A stretch of DNA of 64,000 nucleotides from positions 78,118 through 142,117 of the forward strand of contig CAZLJE010000011.1 of the NCBI GenBank assembly GCA_964559835.1, written 5' to 3'. The position numbers and the translations under genes are program-made. Numbering within the stretch: position 1 is the first letter of the stretch; the number at the start of each line of letters is the position of its first letter. The notes beneath the pieces are model-generated. The model was given only the letters and a program-made list of their open reading frames with translations. It was not told the DNA's origin and ran no database searches. Below are positions 24,835-32,961 of the stretch, piece by piece. This DNA comes from DAISJI01 sp964559835 (GTDB taxonomy: Bacteria > Acidobacteriota > Terriglobia > Terriglobales > Acidobacteriaceae).

Positions 24835-26345
24835 GCAGCGTCGATCTTCTTGGCGACCAGGCGCGGCGTACGCCCGATAAGACCGCGCTCATCTACGTTC
24901 CCACCGGAAAGCGCTACAGCTATGCGGAAATGGATGCCGCCTCCTGCGCAATCGCCGCGCGATGGCAGGACCTTGGCCTGAAGAAGGGTGACCGCGTCTG
25001 CATCCTGGCGGAGCCGAGGCCAGAGTACGTCCAGGCGTTCTTCGCGTCAGGAAAGACGGGCGTGGTCGTTGTGCCGTTGAATTCGCGGAACACGGCGCGC
25101 GAGCTGGCGGAGATCGTGAAGGATTGCACGCCGGCGGCCATCTTATTCAGCGAAGCGCACGCGGGTACAGTTGCAGAGCTTCGGAAACTCGCATCGATTC
25201 CGAACGCAATCCCTATCGAACAACTCCGCCCCGCGCCCCGCGCCCCGCGCCCCGCAGAAGCCCTTAGTCCTACGCCCTGCGCCCTGACCCCGGAAGATCT
25301 CTGCTGCCTGCTCTATACGTCGGGAACGACTGGCAAACCCAAGGGCGTGATGATTCCGCACCGGCAGGTGGCGGCGAACGCGCGCAACACCGTTCTGAAC
25401 TGGGGGCTGCGCGCGGACGATGTCGCGCCCGTCTTCACCCCGCTCTATCACGCGGGCGGAATGTTCGTGTTCCTGGCGCCGCTGTTCAGCATCGGCGGGA
25501 CGGTCGTGCTGCACGAGAGATTCGACGCGGCGGAGGTCTGGCGGGCGATCGAGCGCCATCGCGCGACCATCGTGTTCGGCGTCCCGACGATCTTCAAAAT
25601 GATGATGGACGCGCCGGAATTTGCGCGCGTGAAGCTGGACTCGGTGCGCTGGATGATCTCCGGAGGCGCGCCGCTGCCGCAGTACATTATCGCCGCCTAC
25701 CAGGAACGCCGTATCACCTTCAAGCAGGGATACGGGCTCACGGAGGTGGGCGTGAACTGCTTCACGATGACCGAGGACGAGTCGCGGCGGAAAATCGGGT
25801 CGATCGGGAAGCCGATGGTCGGGACGGAAGCGCGCCTGGTGGTCGACAGTCGGGGCGCTGACGTGGACGACGTCGGCGAGCTGTGGCTGCGCGGCGAACA
25901 TGTCTGTCGCGGCTACTGGAATAATCCGGAGGCCACTGCGGCCGCAATCGACGCGGACGGCTGGTTCCATACCGGCGATCTTGCGCGTCGCGATGCGGAC
26001 GGCTTTTTCTACATTGCCGGGCGGCTGAAAGACATGATCATCAGCGGCGGCGTGAACATTTATCCCGCCGAGATCGAGGCCATCGTGGTACAGCACCCGG
26101 CGGTTGCGGACGCGGCGGTTGTGGGCGTGCCGGACGAGAAGTGGGGAGAGGTCGGGGTGGCGTTCGTAGTCGTGCGTGGCCAAATCCAGTCCGGGGACTT
26201 GAATGAGTTCCTGTCGCAGCGGCTGGCGAGGTACAAGCTGCCAAAAGAGATCGTCTTCGTCCCCGAGTTCCCGCGCACGCCGTACGGGAAAGTGGTCAAG
26301 GGGAAGTTGCGCGAGCAGTGGACGGGCAGGAAATCGGTGTACTAG
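24831..26345 (+). CDS. AMP-dependent acyl-CoA synthetase/ligase
   Basis: 504-residue ANL-superfamily ligase activating a carboxylic acid with ATP and CoA. P-loop LLYTSGTTGKPKGVMIPH, A5 GYGLTE, A7 GELWLRGEH, A8 GRLKDMIISGGVNIYP and A10 Lys in RTPYGKVVKGKL are intact. The substrate is not predictable. Residues about 131-153 are encoded by a CGCCCCG-type simple repeat and have no counterpart in the family. ATG 24831 overlaps the hydrolase stop. The stop codon lies inside a 20-bp inverted repeat. Confidence 0.93.
   Translation: MSSVDLLGDQARRTPDKTALIYVPTGKRYSYAEMDAASCAIAARWQDLGLKKGDRVCILAEPRPEYVQAFFASGKTGVVVVPLNSRNTARELAEIVKDCTPAAILFSEAHAGTVAELRKLASIPNAIPIEQLRPAPRAPRPAEALSPTPCALTPEDLCCLLYTSGTTGKPKGVMIPHRQVAANARNTVLNWGLRADDVAPVFTPLYHAGGMFVFLAPLFSIGGTVVLHERFDAAEVWRAIERHRATIVFGVPTIFKMMMDAPEFARVKLDSVRWMISGGAPLPQYIIAAYQERRITFKQGYGLTEVGVNCFTMTEDESRRKIGSIGKPMVGTEARLVVDSRGADVDDVGELWLRGEHVCRGYWNNPEATAAAIDADGWFHTGDLARRDADGFFYIAGRLKDMIISGGVNIYPAEIEAIVVQHPAVADAAVVGVPDEKWGEVGVAFVVVRGQIQSGDLNEFLSQRLARYKLPKEIVFVPEFPRTPYGKVVKGKLREQWTGRKSVY
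25227..25290 (+). repeat. CGCCCCG/CGCCCTG word repeat inside the acyl-CoA ligase gene
   Basis: Four tandem CGCCCCG 7-mers (25227-25254), then CCTACGCCCTG and CGCCCTGAC words, kept in frame within the ligase. They encode Pro/Ala/Arg-rich residues between two conserved blocks, so they probably form a surface loop. Confidence 0.7.
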
Positions 26346-26396
26346 CCAGGCTTGCCTGGCGATACGGTGCCGCCACGCAAGCCTGGCTAGTACACC
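26336..26396. repeat. Perfect 20-bp inverted repeat at the ligase 3' end
   Basis: GGTGTACTAGCCAGGCTTGC (26336-26355) is exactly inverted at 26377-26396 with a 21-base loop. The left arm contains the last coding triplets and TAG stop of the ligase. There is no T-run, so it is a REP-like or mRNA-stabilising hairpin rather than a classic terminator. It separates the acyl operon from the trp operon. Confidence 0.75.
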
Positions 26397-26440
26397 AAAT
26401 CGGCGGGGATCAGTGTCGGTCGCGATGGCGCCGGACAGCA

Positions 26441-26446
26441 TATAAT
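26441..26446 (+). promoter_or_regulatory. Perfect -10 TATAAT for the trp operon
   Basis: TATAAT lies 13 bases before the trpC ATG, which puts the transcription start about 6-7 bases from the start codon. No convincing -35 is seen. No Shine-Dalgarno fits between, so trpC may be read from a leaderless or near-leaderless mRNA. No leader peptide or T-box was seen. Confidence 0.5.
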
Positions 26447-26459
26447 CGACGTTTCCCTT

Positions 26460-27269
26460 ATGGCGGTGACACTCGAGCAGATCGTGGCGTCGGCGCGAGA
26501 GCGCGCAACGCGCAGGAAGTCGCAACAGCAATTGGCGGAGCTGGGGCGCAGCGCCTCGCATCACATGCCGCGCGGCTTCCGCAATGTACTGGCGCGCGCG
26601 TCGGAGAGTGGGCCGGCGGTGATCGCGGAACTGAAGAAGGCGTCGCCGTCGCGCGGGGTGATCCGCGGCAGCTTTCACCCGTCGGTGCTGGCGTACGAAC
26701 TGGCCGAGGCAGGTGCTGCGGCGTTGTCCGTGCTGACGGAAGAAGACTATTTTCAGGGTTCGGTCGCGAACCTGGCGGAGGCGTCGGTGGCGGTGCCGTT
26801 GCCGTGCCTGCGCAAGGACTTCATCGTCAGCGAGTACCAGGTGCTCGAGGCGCGGGCGTTCAGCGCGGACGCGATTTTGCTGATCGTGGCGGCGCTCAGC
26901 GATGCCGAACTGCGGCAGTTGCGGGACGCCGCGCAACGTTATCACCTCGACGTTCTGTGCGAAGTACACAACTCGGACGAGCTGAAGAGAGCGCTGGACA
27001 TCGGATTCGACATGATCGGAGTCAACAACCGCGACCTGCGAACGTTCGAGGTGAAGCTGGAGACGGCCGAGACACTCGCCCCGCTGCTTCCCACCGGCGT
27101 GGTGAAGGTGGCGGAGAGCGGGATCCGCAACGGCGCCGATCTGCGACGGCTGCGAGACGCCGGATACGACGCGTTCCTCATTGGCGAGTCGCTGATGCAG
27201 GCGGAGCATCCGGGGGAAGCGCTGCGAAGTTTATTGAGTCAAGCACGAGAACAAAAAGGCGTTGCCTGA
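26460..27269 (+). CDS. trpC: Indole-3-glycerol phosphate synthase
   Basis: Converts CdRP to indole-3-glycerol phosphate in tryptophan synthesis. 269-residue TIM barrel with the family motifs VIAELKKASPSRG (catalytic Lys), LTEEDYFQGS, LRKDFIVSEYQV, LCEVHN, IGVNNRDLRTF and VAESGI. Full length and monofunctional, with trpF separate just downstream (10-base gap). Confidence 0.97.
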   Translation: MAVTLEQIVASARERATRRKSQQQLAELGRSASHHMPRGFRNVLARASESGPAVIAELKKASPSRGVIRGSFHPSVLAYELAEAGAAALSVLTEEDYFQGSVANLAEASVAVPLPCLRKDFIVSEYQVLEARAFSADAILLIVAALSDAELRQLRDAAQRYHLDVLCEVHNSDELKRALDIGFDMIGVNNRDLRTFEVKLETAETLAPLLPTGVVKVAESGIRNGADLRRLRDAGYDAFLIGESLMQAEHPGEALRSLLSQAREQKGVA

Positions 27270-27279
27270 AACCTGCTTT

Positions 27280-27984
27280 ATGACCTGGGTCAAGATTTGC
27301 GGGACTACGAACCTGGCGGACGCGAACGCTGCTGTTGCGGCGGGCGCTGATGCGCTCGGATTCATCTTCGCCGAAAGCCCGCGAAGGATCACGCCCGCAG
27401 AGGTACGCAAAATCATTGAGAAACTCCCCGCTGGGGTAGAAAAGGTCGGAGTGTTCGTGAACGAGATGCCGGAGCGCATGCACGAGATAATCTCCGAGAG
27501 CGGACTGACGGCGGTGCAACTCCAGGGCGAGGAGACGACGGACGTCGCCGACGAATTGCGGCACTTGTGTTCGCGGCGGGGCGGGCCGCTGCACATATTC
27601 AAAGCGCTTGGCGTGGCGAAGGGGATGGAGGGAATCATCCGCGAGTTCACTGCGTCGGCGTCGATCGACGGCGTGCTGCTGGATTCGTTCGCGGCGCGCG
27701 CTGCGGGCCATGCACACGGTGCCGACGAGACGGCTCGCGGCGGTACCGGCAAGACGTTCGACTGGAAGCGCGCAGCCGCCTTCGTGCCCGGGCTGGCGAA
27801 GCGCAGGCGAGTGATCATCGCGGGTGGGCTTTCGCCGGAGAACGTTGGCGAAGCGATCCACACGCTCAGCCCGTGGGGCGTCGACGTGTGCAGCGGCGTC
27901 GAGGAATCGCCAGGAAAAAAAGACGCGGCGAAGATGCGGGAATTCATGCAAGCGGTGCGCGCTGCAAAGATTTCCAGGGGCTAA
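27280..27984 (+). CDS. trpF: Phosphoribosylanthranilate isomerase
   Basis: Amadori isomerase of tryptophan synthesis, 234 residues. Starts WVKICGTTN (catalytic Cys), then GFIFAESPRRI, VGVFVNE, VQLQGEE, DGVLLDS, GGTGKTFDW and IIAGGLSPENV, ending in GVDVCSGVEESPGKKD. An insert (FAARAAGHAHGADETARG) lengthens one loop. ATG 27280 is preferred to TTG 27262. The last two codons and the stop are formed by a GGGGCTAAAGCCCC palindrome. Confidence 0.96.
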   Translation: MTWVKICGTTNLADANAAVAAGADALGFIFAESPRRITPAEVRKIIEKLPAGVEKVGVFVNEMPERMHEIISESGLTAVQLQGEETTDVADELRHLCSRRGGPLHIFKALGVAKGMEGIIREFTASASIDGVLLDSFAARAAGHAHGADETARGGTGKTFDWKRAAAFVPGLAKRRRVIIAGGLSPENVGEAIHTLSPWGVDVCSGVEESPGKKDAAKMREFMQAVRAAKISRG

Positions 27985-28030
27985 AGCCCCGTTTGGCTTT
28001 GCGAATCGTGCGGCACGACTAAAGTCGTGC
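27977..28030. repeat. Paired CTAAAG palindromes between trpF and trpB
   Basis: GGGGCTAAAGCCCC (27977-27990) and GCACGACTAAAGTCGTGC (28013-28030) share a CTAAAG centre with different GC arms. The first contains the trpF stop codon. They would form two small hairpins in the operon transcript. Confidence 0.75.
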
Positions 28031-28061
28031 GCTGATACAAGGGGCCTGATAAAAAATAAGA

Positions 28062-29261
28062 ATGGCTTCGACTTCGACAAAACGTGCCATCTCGCCGGGA
28101 CGCTTCGGCCCGTACGGCGGCCGCTACGTGCCGGAAACACTGGTCGCGGCGCTCGAGGAACTGGAGAGTGCGTACGCGAAGGCGCGTCGGGACCGCGGAT
28201 TCCTGCGGGAACTCGAACTGCTGTTCCGGACCTACGCCGGGCGTCCAACACCGCTCTATTTTGCGGCGCGACTGACGGAGAAGCTCGGCGGCGCGCGCAT
28301 TTACCTGAAGCGCGAAGACCTGCTCCACACCGGCGCGCACAAGATCAATAACTGCATCGGCCAGGCACTGCTGGCGCGGCGCATGGGCAAGCACCGAATC
28401 ATCGCCGAGACCGGCGCCGGGCAACACGGCGTCGCGACGGCTACCGTGTGCGCGTTGTTCGGCTTGGAATGCGTCGTGTACATGGGCGTCGAGGACATGC
28501 GGCGGCAATCGCTGAATGTCTTCCGCATGCGTTTGCTGGGCGCGGAAGTACACGGCGTCAGCTCCGGTTCGCAGACGTTGAAAGATGCGATCAACGAAGC
28601 GATGCGCGACTGGGTCACAAATGTTCGCACGACTCACTACCTGCTGGGCAGCGTGCTGGGCGCGCATCCGTACCCGATGATGGTGCGCGATTTTCACTCG
28701 GTCATTGGGCGTGAGGCGCGCGCGCAGATGAAGAAAGTCACCGGCAAGCTGCCGAACGCGGTCGTCGCATGCGTTGGCGGCGGGTCGAACGCGATGGGCG
28801 TGTTCTACGAGTTCCTGAAAGACAAGCGCGTGAAGCTGATCGGTGTCGAGGCGGGCGGGCGCGGCGCAGCATTGGGCGAGCACGCGGCGCGCTTCAGCGG
28901 CGGCGCTCCCGGTGTGCTGCAAGGGACGTTTTCTTACATCCTTCAGGACGAAGATGGGCAGGTTGCAACCACGCATTCGGTTTCGGCGGGCCTCGATTAT
29001 CCGGGCGTGGGTCCGGAGCACGCGTGGCTTCGCGAATCGGGACGCGCGGAATACGTCTCGGCGACCGACGAGGAAGCGCTGGACGCGTGCGTGACGCTGT
29101 CGCGGACCGAAGGGATTATTCCGGCGCTGGAGTCGGCGCATGCCGTTGCGGAGGCGATCAAGCGCGCACCGAAGATGAAAAAGAGCGAAATACTACTCGT
29201 GAATGTTTCAGGACGCGGGGATAAGGACATGGGCATTCTTCAGGAGAAGTTGAACCTCTGA
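28062..29261 (+). CDS. trpB: Tryptophan synthase beta chain
   Basis: PLP enzyme joining indole and serine. 399 residues: FGPYGGRYVPETL, PLP lysine in LLHTGAHKINN, AETGAGQHGVATA, phosphate-binding CVGGGSNAMG, GRGAALGEH and the C-terminal VNVSGRGDKDM. All landmarks of TrpB1 are present. The stop shares a base with the trpA start (TGATG). Confidence 0.98.
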   Translation: MASTSTKRAISPGRFGPYGGRYVPETLVAALEELESAYAKARRDRGFLRELELLFRTYAGRPTPLYFAARLTEKLGGARIYLKREDLLHTGAHKINNCIGQALLARRMGKHRIIAETGAGQHGVATATVCALFGLECVVYMGVEDMRRQSLNVFRMRLLGAEVHGVSSGSQTLKDAINEAMRDWVTNVRTTHYLLGSVLGAHPYPMMVRDFHSVIGREARAQMKKVTGKLPNAVVACVGGGSNAMGVFYEFLKDKRVKLIGVEAGGRGAALGEHAARFSGGAPGVLQGTFSYILQDEDGQVATTHSVSAGLDYPGVGPEHAWLRESGRAEYVSATDEEALDACVTLSRTEGIIPALESAHAVAEAIKRAPKMKKSEILLVNVSGRGDKDMGILQEKLNL

Positions 29262-30052
29262 TGCCGATTGATTTCACAACTCGTCCTGGACTCGTTGCGT
29301 ATCTCACGTGCGGCGATCCGGACATGCGCACGACCCAGGAGATTGCGCTAGCGGCGATCGATGCAGGTGCGAATGTCATCGAGTTGGGTGTGCCGTTCAG
29401 CGATCCGGTGGCGGACGGGCCCGTGATCCAGCGGGCGAGCGAACGAGCGTTGCGACATCACACGAGTTTGCAGGATGTGCTCGATCTCGGGGCGGACATC
29501 CACAAACAGCGGCCGAAAGCGGGGCTGATCATTTTTTCGTATCTGAACCCGCTGCTGCGCTACGGGCTCGAGCGGTTCTGCGCGACTGCTAAGAAGGCGG
29601 GCATCGACGGAGCGCTGGTAACGGACCTGCCGGTCGAAGAAGCGGGAGAATATGTCCGCCTGATGCGGCAGTACGATCTCGCGACCGTATTCCTGGCGGC
29701 GCCGACCAGCACCAATGAGCGGCTGAAGCGGATCGGCGGGCTGTCCACCGGTTTTGTTTATGCGGTCTCGCGCACAGGTGTCACCGGCCAGCGCAAGAAC
29801 CTGACCGGCGACGCGCGCGAGTTGGCGACCCGGCTACGCCGGTTCACGAAGCTGCCGATCGCCGTGGGCTTCGGTATCTCGACGTCCGAGCAGGTGACCG
29901 AACTGGCGGAGTTTGCCGACGCGGCGGTAGTCGGCAGCGCGATCGTGCAGCTGGTGGAACATTCGTCCGAGGCGAACGCAGCGACGGCGGTCGGGGAGTT
30001 TGTGCGGACGCTGTTGCGGGGAACGCGCCGCAGATCGGCGAATCCAGCGTAA
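29261..30052 (+). CDS. trpA: Tryptophan synthase alpha chain
   Basis: Cleaves indole-3-glycerol phosphate and passes indole to TrpB. 263-residue TIM barrel: AYLTCGDPD, catalytic Glu in IELGVPFSDPVADGP, catalytic Asp in LVTDLPVEEA, FVYAVSRTGVTG and VGFGIST. Overlaps trpB by one base. Confidence 0.97.
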   Translation: MPIDFTTRPGLVAYLTCGDPDMRTTQEIALAAIDAGANVIELGVPFSDPVADGPVIQRASERALRHHTSLQDVLDLGADIHKQRPKAGLIIFSYLNPLLRYGLERFCATAKKAGIDGALVTDLPVEEAGEYVRLMRQYDLATVFLAAPTSTNERLKRIGGLSTGFVYAVSRTGVTGQRKNLTGDARELATRLRRFTKLPIAVGFGISTSEQVTELAEFADAAVVGSAIVQLVEHSSEANAATAVGEFVRTLLRGTRRRSANPA

Positions 30053-30083
30053 CTTCTGCGATAATTAGTTCTCTGAGAGAAAC

Positions 30084-30422
30084 ATGTCGAATTCGATGGA
30101 CGACATTGCCGATTGGCGAAAGAAGATCGACGACCTCGACCGGCAGCTGGTCGAGCTGGTCAACGAGCGCGCGAAGTGCGCGCAGGAGATCGGCCGGCTG
30201 AAGCGCAACACGCAGATGCCGATCTACGAGCCCGACCGCGAGCGCATGATATTCGAGAACGTCCACCGGCTGAACAAGGGGCCGCTACCGGACCGGGAAC
30301 TGACCAGGATCTTTGAGCGGCTGATCGATGTCATGCGGAAACTGCAGGAAGACGAGATTCGCGGCAAGGAAAAGAAAAGGGCGGCCGGCGACACGGAACT
30401 CGAAGCCGAAGTGAATGACTAA
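30084..30422 (+). CDS. aroQ: Chorismate mutase, AroQ type
   Basis: 112-residue all-helical mutase making prephenate from chorismate. IDDLDRQLVELVNERAKCAQEIGRLK holds the first helix with the catalytic Arg/Lys pattern, then the PIYEPDRERMIFENV segment. The charged tail (EIRGKEKKRAAGDTELEAE) is longer than in minimal domains. GAGAGA precedes the ATG and a GATAAT at 30060-30065 may add an internal promoter. Three bases before aroF. Confidence 0.93.
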   Translation: MSNSMDDIADWRKKIDDLDRQLVELVNERAKCAQEIGRLKRNTQMPIYEPDRERMIFENVHRLNKGPLPDRELTRIFERLIDVMRKLQEDEIRGKEKKRAAGDTELEAEVND

Positions 30423-30425
30423 ATC

Positions 30426-31445
30426 ATGATCGTAGCCATGCAAGAGGGCGCAAGCGAAGCCCAGATACAAAGCGTGATCGAGCACCTGGTGCGCCTCGGG
30501 TTCGAGGTGCATCGTTCCACGGGCGAGCGTTACACCGTGCTGGGCGCGGTCGGCATGCGCGCCGATTTCGATACGCGCGATATCGAGGTGCTGGAGGGCG
30601 TCCATGAAGTCCACCGCATCAGCGCGCCATACAAGCTGGTGGGCAGGAATTTCCGTCCGGAGGGCACGGTCGTCAAGCTTCCGCGCGGAGTGACGGTGGG
30701 CGGCCCGGACGTGGTCGTCATGGCGGGCCCGTGCTCGGTCGAATCGCGCGAGCAGCTTTTCACGACCGCGGAGCAGATCTCGAAAGCGGGAGCGAAGGTG
30801 CTGCGCGGCGGAGCGTTCAAGCCGCGCTCGTCGCCGTATTCGTTCCAGGGCATGGGTGAGGACGGTCTGAAATTGCTGCGAGAGGCGGGCGAGAAGTTCG
30901 GGTTGCTGATCATCAGCGAGGTGATGGAAATCTCGCAGATCCCGCTGATGCTGCCGTACGTGGACATTCTCCAGGTCGGCGCGCGCAATATGCAGAACTT
31001 CAACCTGCTGCGCGAACTGGGAAGGGTCCGCAAGCCGGTAATGCTGAAGCGCGGCATTGCGGCGACGATCGAAGAGATGCTGCTGTCGGCCGAGTACATC
31101 ATGGCGGGCGGCAACTACGACATCATCCTGTGCGAGCGCGGTATTCGGACCTTCGAAACTTACACGCGCAACACGATGGACATCTCCGCGATTCCGATCG
31201 TGCACAAGCTCTCGCACCTGCCCATGTGCGGCGACCCGTCGCACGGTACCGGACGCCGCGACAAGGTAGCGCCGATGGCACGCGCCGCGGTTGCAGCCGG
31301 CGCCGACGCGATCATCGTGGAAGTGCACCACGATCCCGACAAAGCGCTGTCGGACGGCGCGCAGTCGCTGTATCCGAAGCAGTTCGTGGAACTGATGGAG
31401 CAGTTGCGGATGATCGCGCCGGCAGTCGGACGACAGATCGCTTAA
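30426..31445 (+). CDS. aroF: 3-deoxy-7-phosphoheptulonate (DAHP) synthase, type I-beta
   Basis: First step of the shikimate pathway. 339 residues: an N-terminal ferredoxin-like regulatory domain (1-70), then the barrel with VVVMAGPCSVES, GAFKPRSSPYSFQG, QVGARNMQNF, KRGIAATIEE, CERGIRTFET and PMCGDPSHGTGRRD. Paired with chorismate mutase, as in organisms where the two enzymes form a regulated complex. Its end overlaps the convergent TauE-like gene by four bases. Confidence 0.97.
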   Translation: MIVAMQEGASEAQIQSVIEHLVRLGFEVHRSTGERYTVLGAVGMRADFDTRDIEVLEGVHEVHRISAPYKLVGRNFRPEGTVVKLPRGVTVGGPDVVVMAGPCSVESREQLFTTAEQISKAGAKVLRGGAFKPRSSPYSFQGMGEDGLKLLREAGEKFGLLIISEVMEISQIPLMLPYVDILQVGARNMQNFNLLRELGRVRKPVMLKRGIAATIEEMLLSAEYIMAGGNYDIILCERGIRTFETYTRNTMDISAIPIVHKLSHLPMCGDPSHGTGRRDKVAPMARAAVAAGADAIIVEVHHDPDKALSDGAQSLYPKQFVELMEQLRMIAPAVGRQIA

Positions 31446-32170
31446 CGAGCCATTCCCGAGAGCATCGCGATTCCCAGCGCAAGAATGATCACGGCAACAA
31501 CCTTGCGGAAGATCCTGTCCGGGATCCGCTTCAGGAACAACCAACCGATGGCGGTGCCGGCCAGCACGCCCACGGTCATGGCAACAACCGCCGGCCAGAC
31601 TTGCGCGATGTCGTGCGCTTCGGTCACTACATACACGGGCATGCGAGCGCCGTCCACGAGCAGCGCGATGGCGGTGGCGGTCGCGACGAACGCCTCCTTG
31701 CGGATGTCGAAGGCGAGCATGGCGGCGGAACGAATGCCGCCCTGGTTGCCGACAAGGCCGCCGAACAGGCCCGATGCGGCACCAGCGATCCAGGAGAGAA
31801 CGCCGGAGAAACGCATCCGTTTATTCGCACCGGTGAGTTCCATCACGCTCGCGAAGACGAGCAGCACGCCGAGGACATAGCTGAGGATCGGGCTTTGCAG
31901 GCGCGCGTGCAGCAGGGCCCCGGCGAGACCTCCCGCAGCGCTCGCGATGCCGAAACTCGCGAGTACGCGCCGGTCGATGTGCTGCCGAATGGGCCACAGG
32001 CGTAGCACGGTGCCGCACAGATGCGGAATGGACACGGCGGCGACGGCCAGCTTGGTCCCGACCTGAGTGGCGAAGGTCGGAGTCAGGATGCTACCGATAC
32101 CGAATCCGGCGACTGACGCAATCCCACCTCCGACTAATCCAGCCAGAAGAAGGACGAAGTAGAAGATCAC
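31442..32170 (-). CDS. TauE/SafE-family membrane permease
   Basis: 242 residues with about seven to eight membrane helices in two repeated halves (GLVGGGIASVAGFGIGSILTP and AGAASGLFGGLVGNQGGIRSA), the signature of the sulfite/sulfonate exporter family. Substrate unknown. Overlaps the upstream DoxX-like gene by four bases, so they form an operon, and overlaps aroF tail-to-tail. Confidence 0.92.
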   Translation of the reverse strand: MIFYFVLLLAGLVGGGIASVAGFGIGSILTPTFATQVGTKLAVAAVSIPHLCGTVLRLWPIRQHIDRRVLASFGIASAAGGLAGALLHARLQSPILSYVLGVLLVFASVMELTGANKRMRFSGVLSWIAGAASGLFGGLVGNQGGIRSAAMLAFDIRKEAFVATATAIALLVDGARMPVYVVTEAHDIAQVWPAVVAMTVGVLAGTAIGWLFLKRIPDRIFRKVVAVIILALGIAMLSGMAR

Positions 32171-32601
32171 GAGTCGTGCCCGCGCATGGCGTCCAGAGAC
32201 CAGTCTCCCGGTCCAGCGACAAGCAGAAACAGCAAGGACATGAGCATGGCGAAGTCGGCGCGCGCATCACTCACCATGAACCAGAAGCCCTGGTTTGCAT
32301 GCGACAACTCAGGGATCTTTGTCGTCGCGATGGCGGTGGAGATCACGATCAGCAGTGGAACCGCGGCGAGGCGCGTGAAGAGTCCGACAAGAACGAGCAG
32401 CCCGCAAACAATTTCGAAGGTGCCGGTGAAATGCGCGGTGAAAGCGGGATGCGGAAATCCGATGCGCGTGAAGCGGTTAACGCCCATGTTCGGATCGATG
32501 TATTTCAGAATGCCCTGCGTGAAGAAAATGAGTCCGACGGCGAGCCGGACGAAGATCACGGCCCGGCGTGCCCATCCAGAAGTCACGGACGGCGAAGTCA
32601 C
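32167..32601 (-). CDS. DoxX-family membrane protein
   Basis: 144 residues, four helices. The family motif is LIFFTQGILKYIDPN after the first helix, then HPAFTAHFTGTFEIVCGLLVLVGLFTRLAAVPLL. DoxX-like proteins are linked to quinone or sulfur redox and oxidative stress. Coupled to the TauE/SafE gene, which fits a sulfur-related role (inference). Confidence 0.93.
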   Translation of the reverse strand: MTSPSVTSGWARRAVIFVRLAVGLIFFTQGILKYIDPNMGVNRFTRIGFPHPAFTAHFTGTFEIVCGLLVLVGLFTRLAAVPLLIVISTAIATTKIPELSHANQGFWFMVSDARADFAMLMSLLFLLVAGPGDWSLDAMRGHDS

Positions 32602-32717
32602 GGCGCGTTTGATGCGTCTATCGGCAGACGAGATTCGTTAAGAATCGGTTCGGCAAACCATGAACGCGCCACGTCACAAACACCGGTTAGCGGCGTCACA
32701 AGCGAATCCGCGGCCGC

Positions 32718-32961
32718 ATGGCTATGATTCCGGCGCAAGCTGGAATGGTGGGCACGGCACTGTCCGTCTCAGGACAGACCATCATCGCCGGCGCTCGTCG
32801 GTGGATTCCTGGCGCATTTTCTCAACAAGCGGGCGGAGCAGAAAGGCGGCGAGGTGGGCAACGCGAATGGGGCGGTATCGGAGACCGTATCGGCAGTTCT
32901 GTTCATCGCGCTTTGCTTCTACACTTGGTACGGGTCGTTGCGCCGAAAGAAGGTGCAGTAA
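32718..32961 (+). pseudogene. Small membrane protein gene with a one-base frameshift
   Basis: Frame one begins MAMIPAQAGMVGTALSVSGQ and runs to TIIAGA. The natural continuation, ALVGGFLAHFLNKRAEQKGG then a helix SAVLFIALCFYTWYGSLRRKK, is in another frame and ends in TAA overlapping the next ATG (TAATG). One missing base near 32793-32797 (GCTC for GCNCTC) explains the break. Restored, it is a two-helix protein of about 80 residues. Either a recent inactivation or a sequence error. Confidence 0.6.

Noticed and set aside
25143..27209. 688-codon open frame on the minus strand opposite the ligase and trpC
   Set aside because: His/Arg/Asp-rich antisense composition typical of GC-rich shadows; both plus-strand genes are unmistakable.
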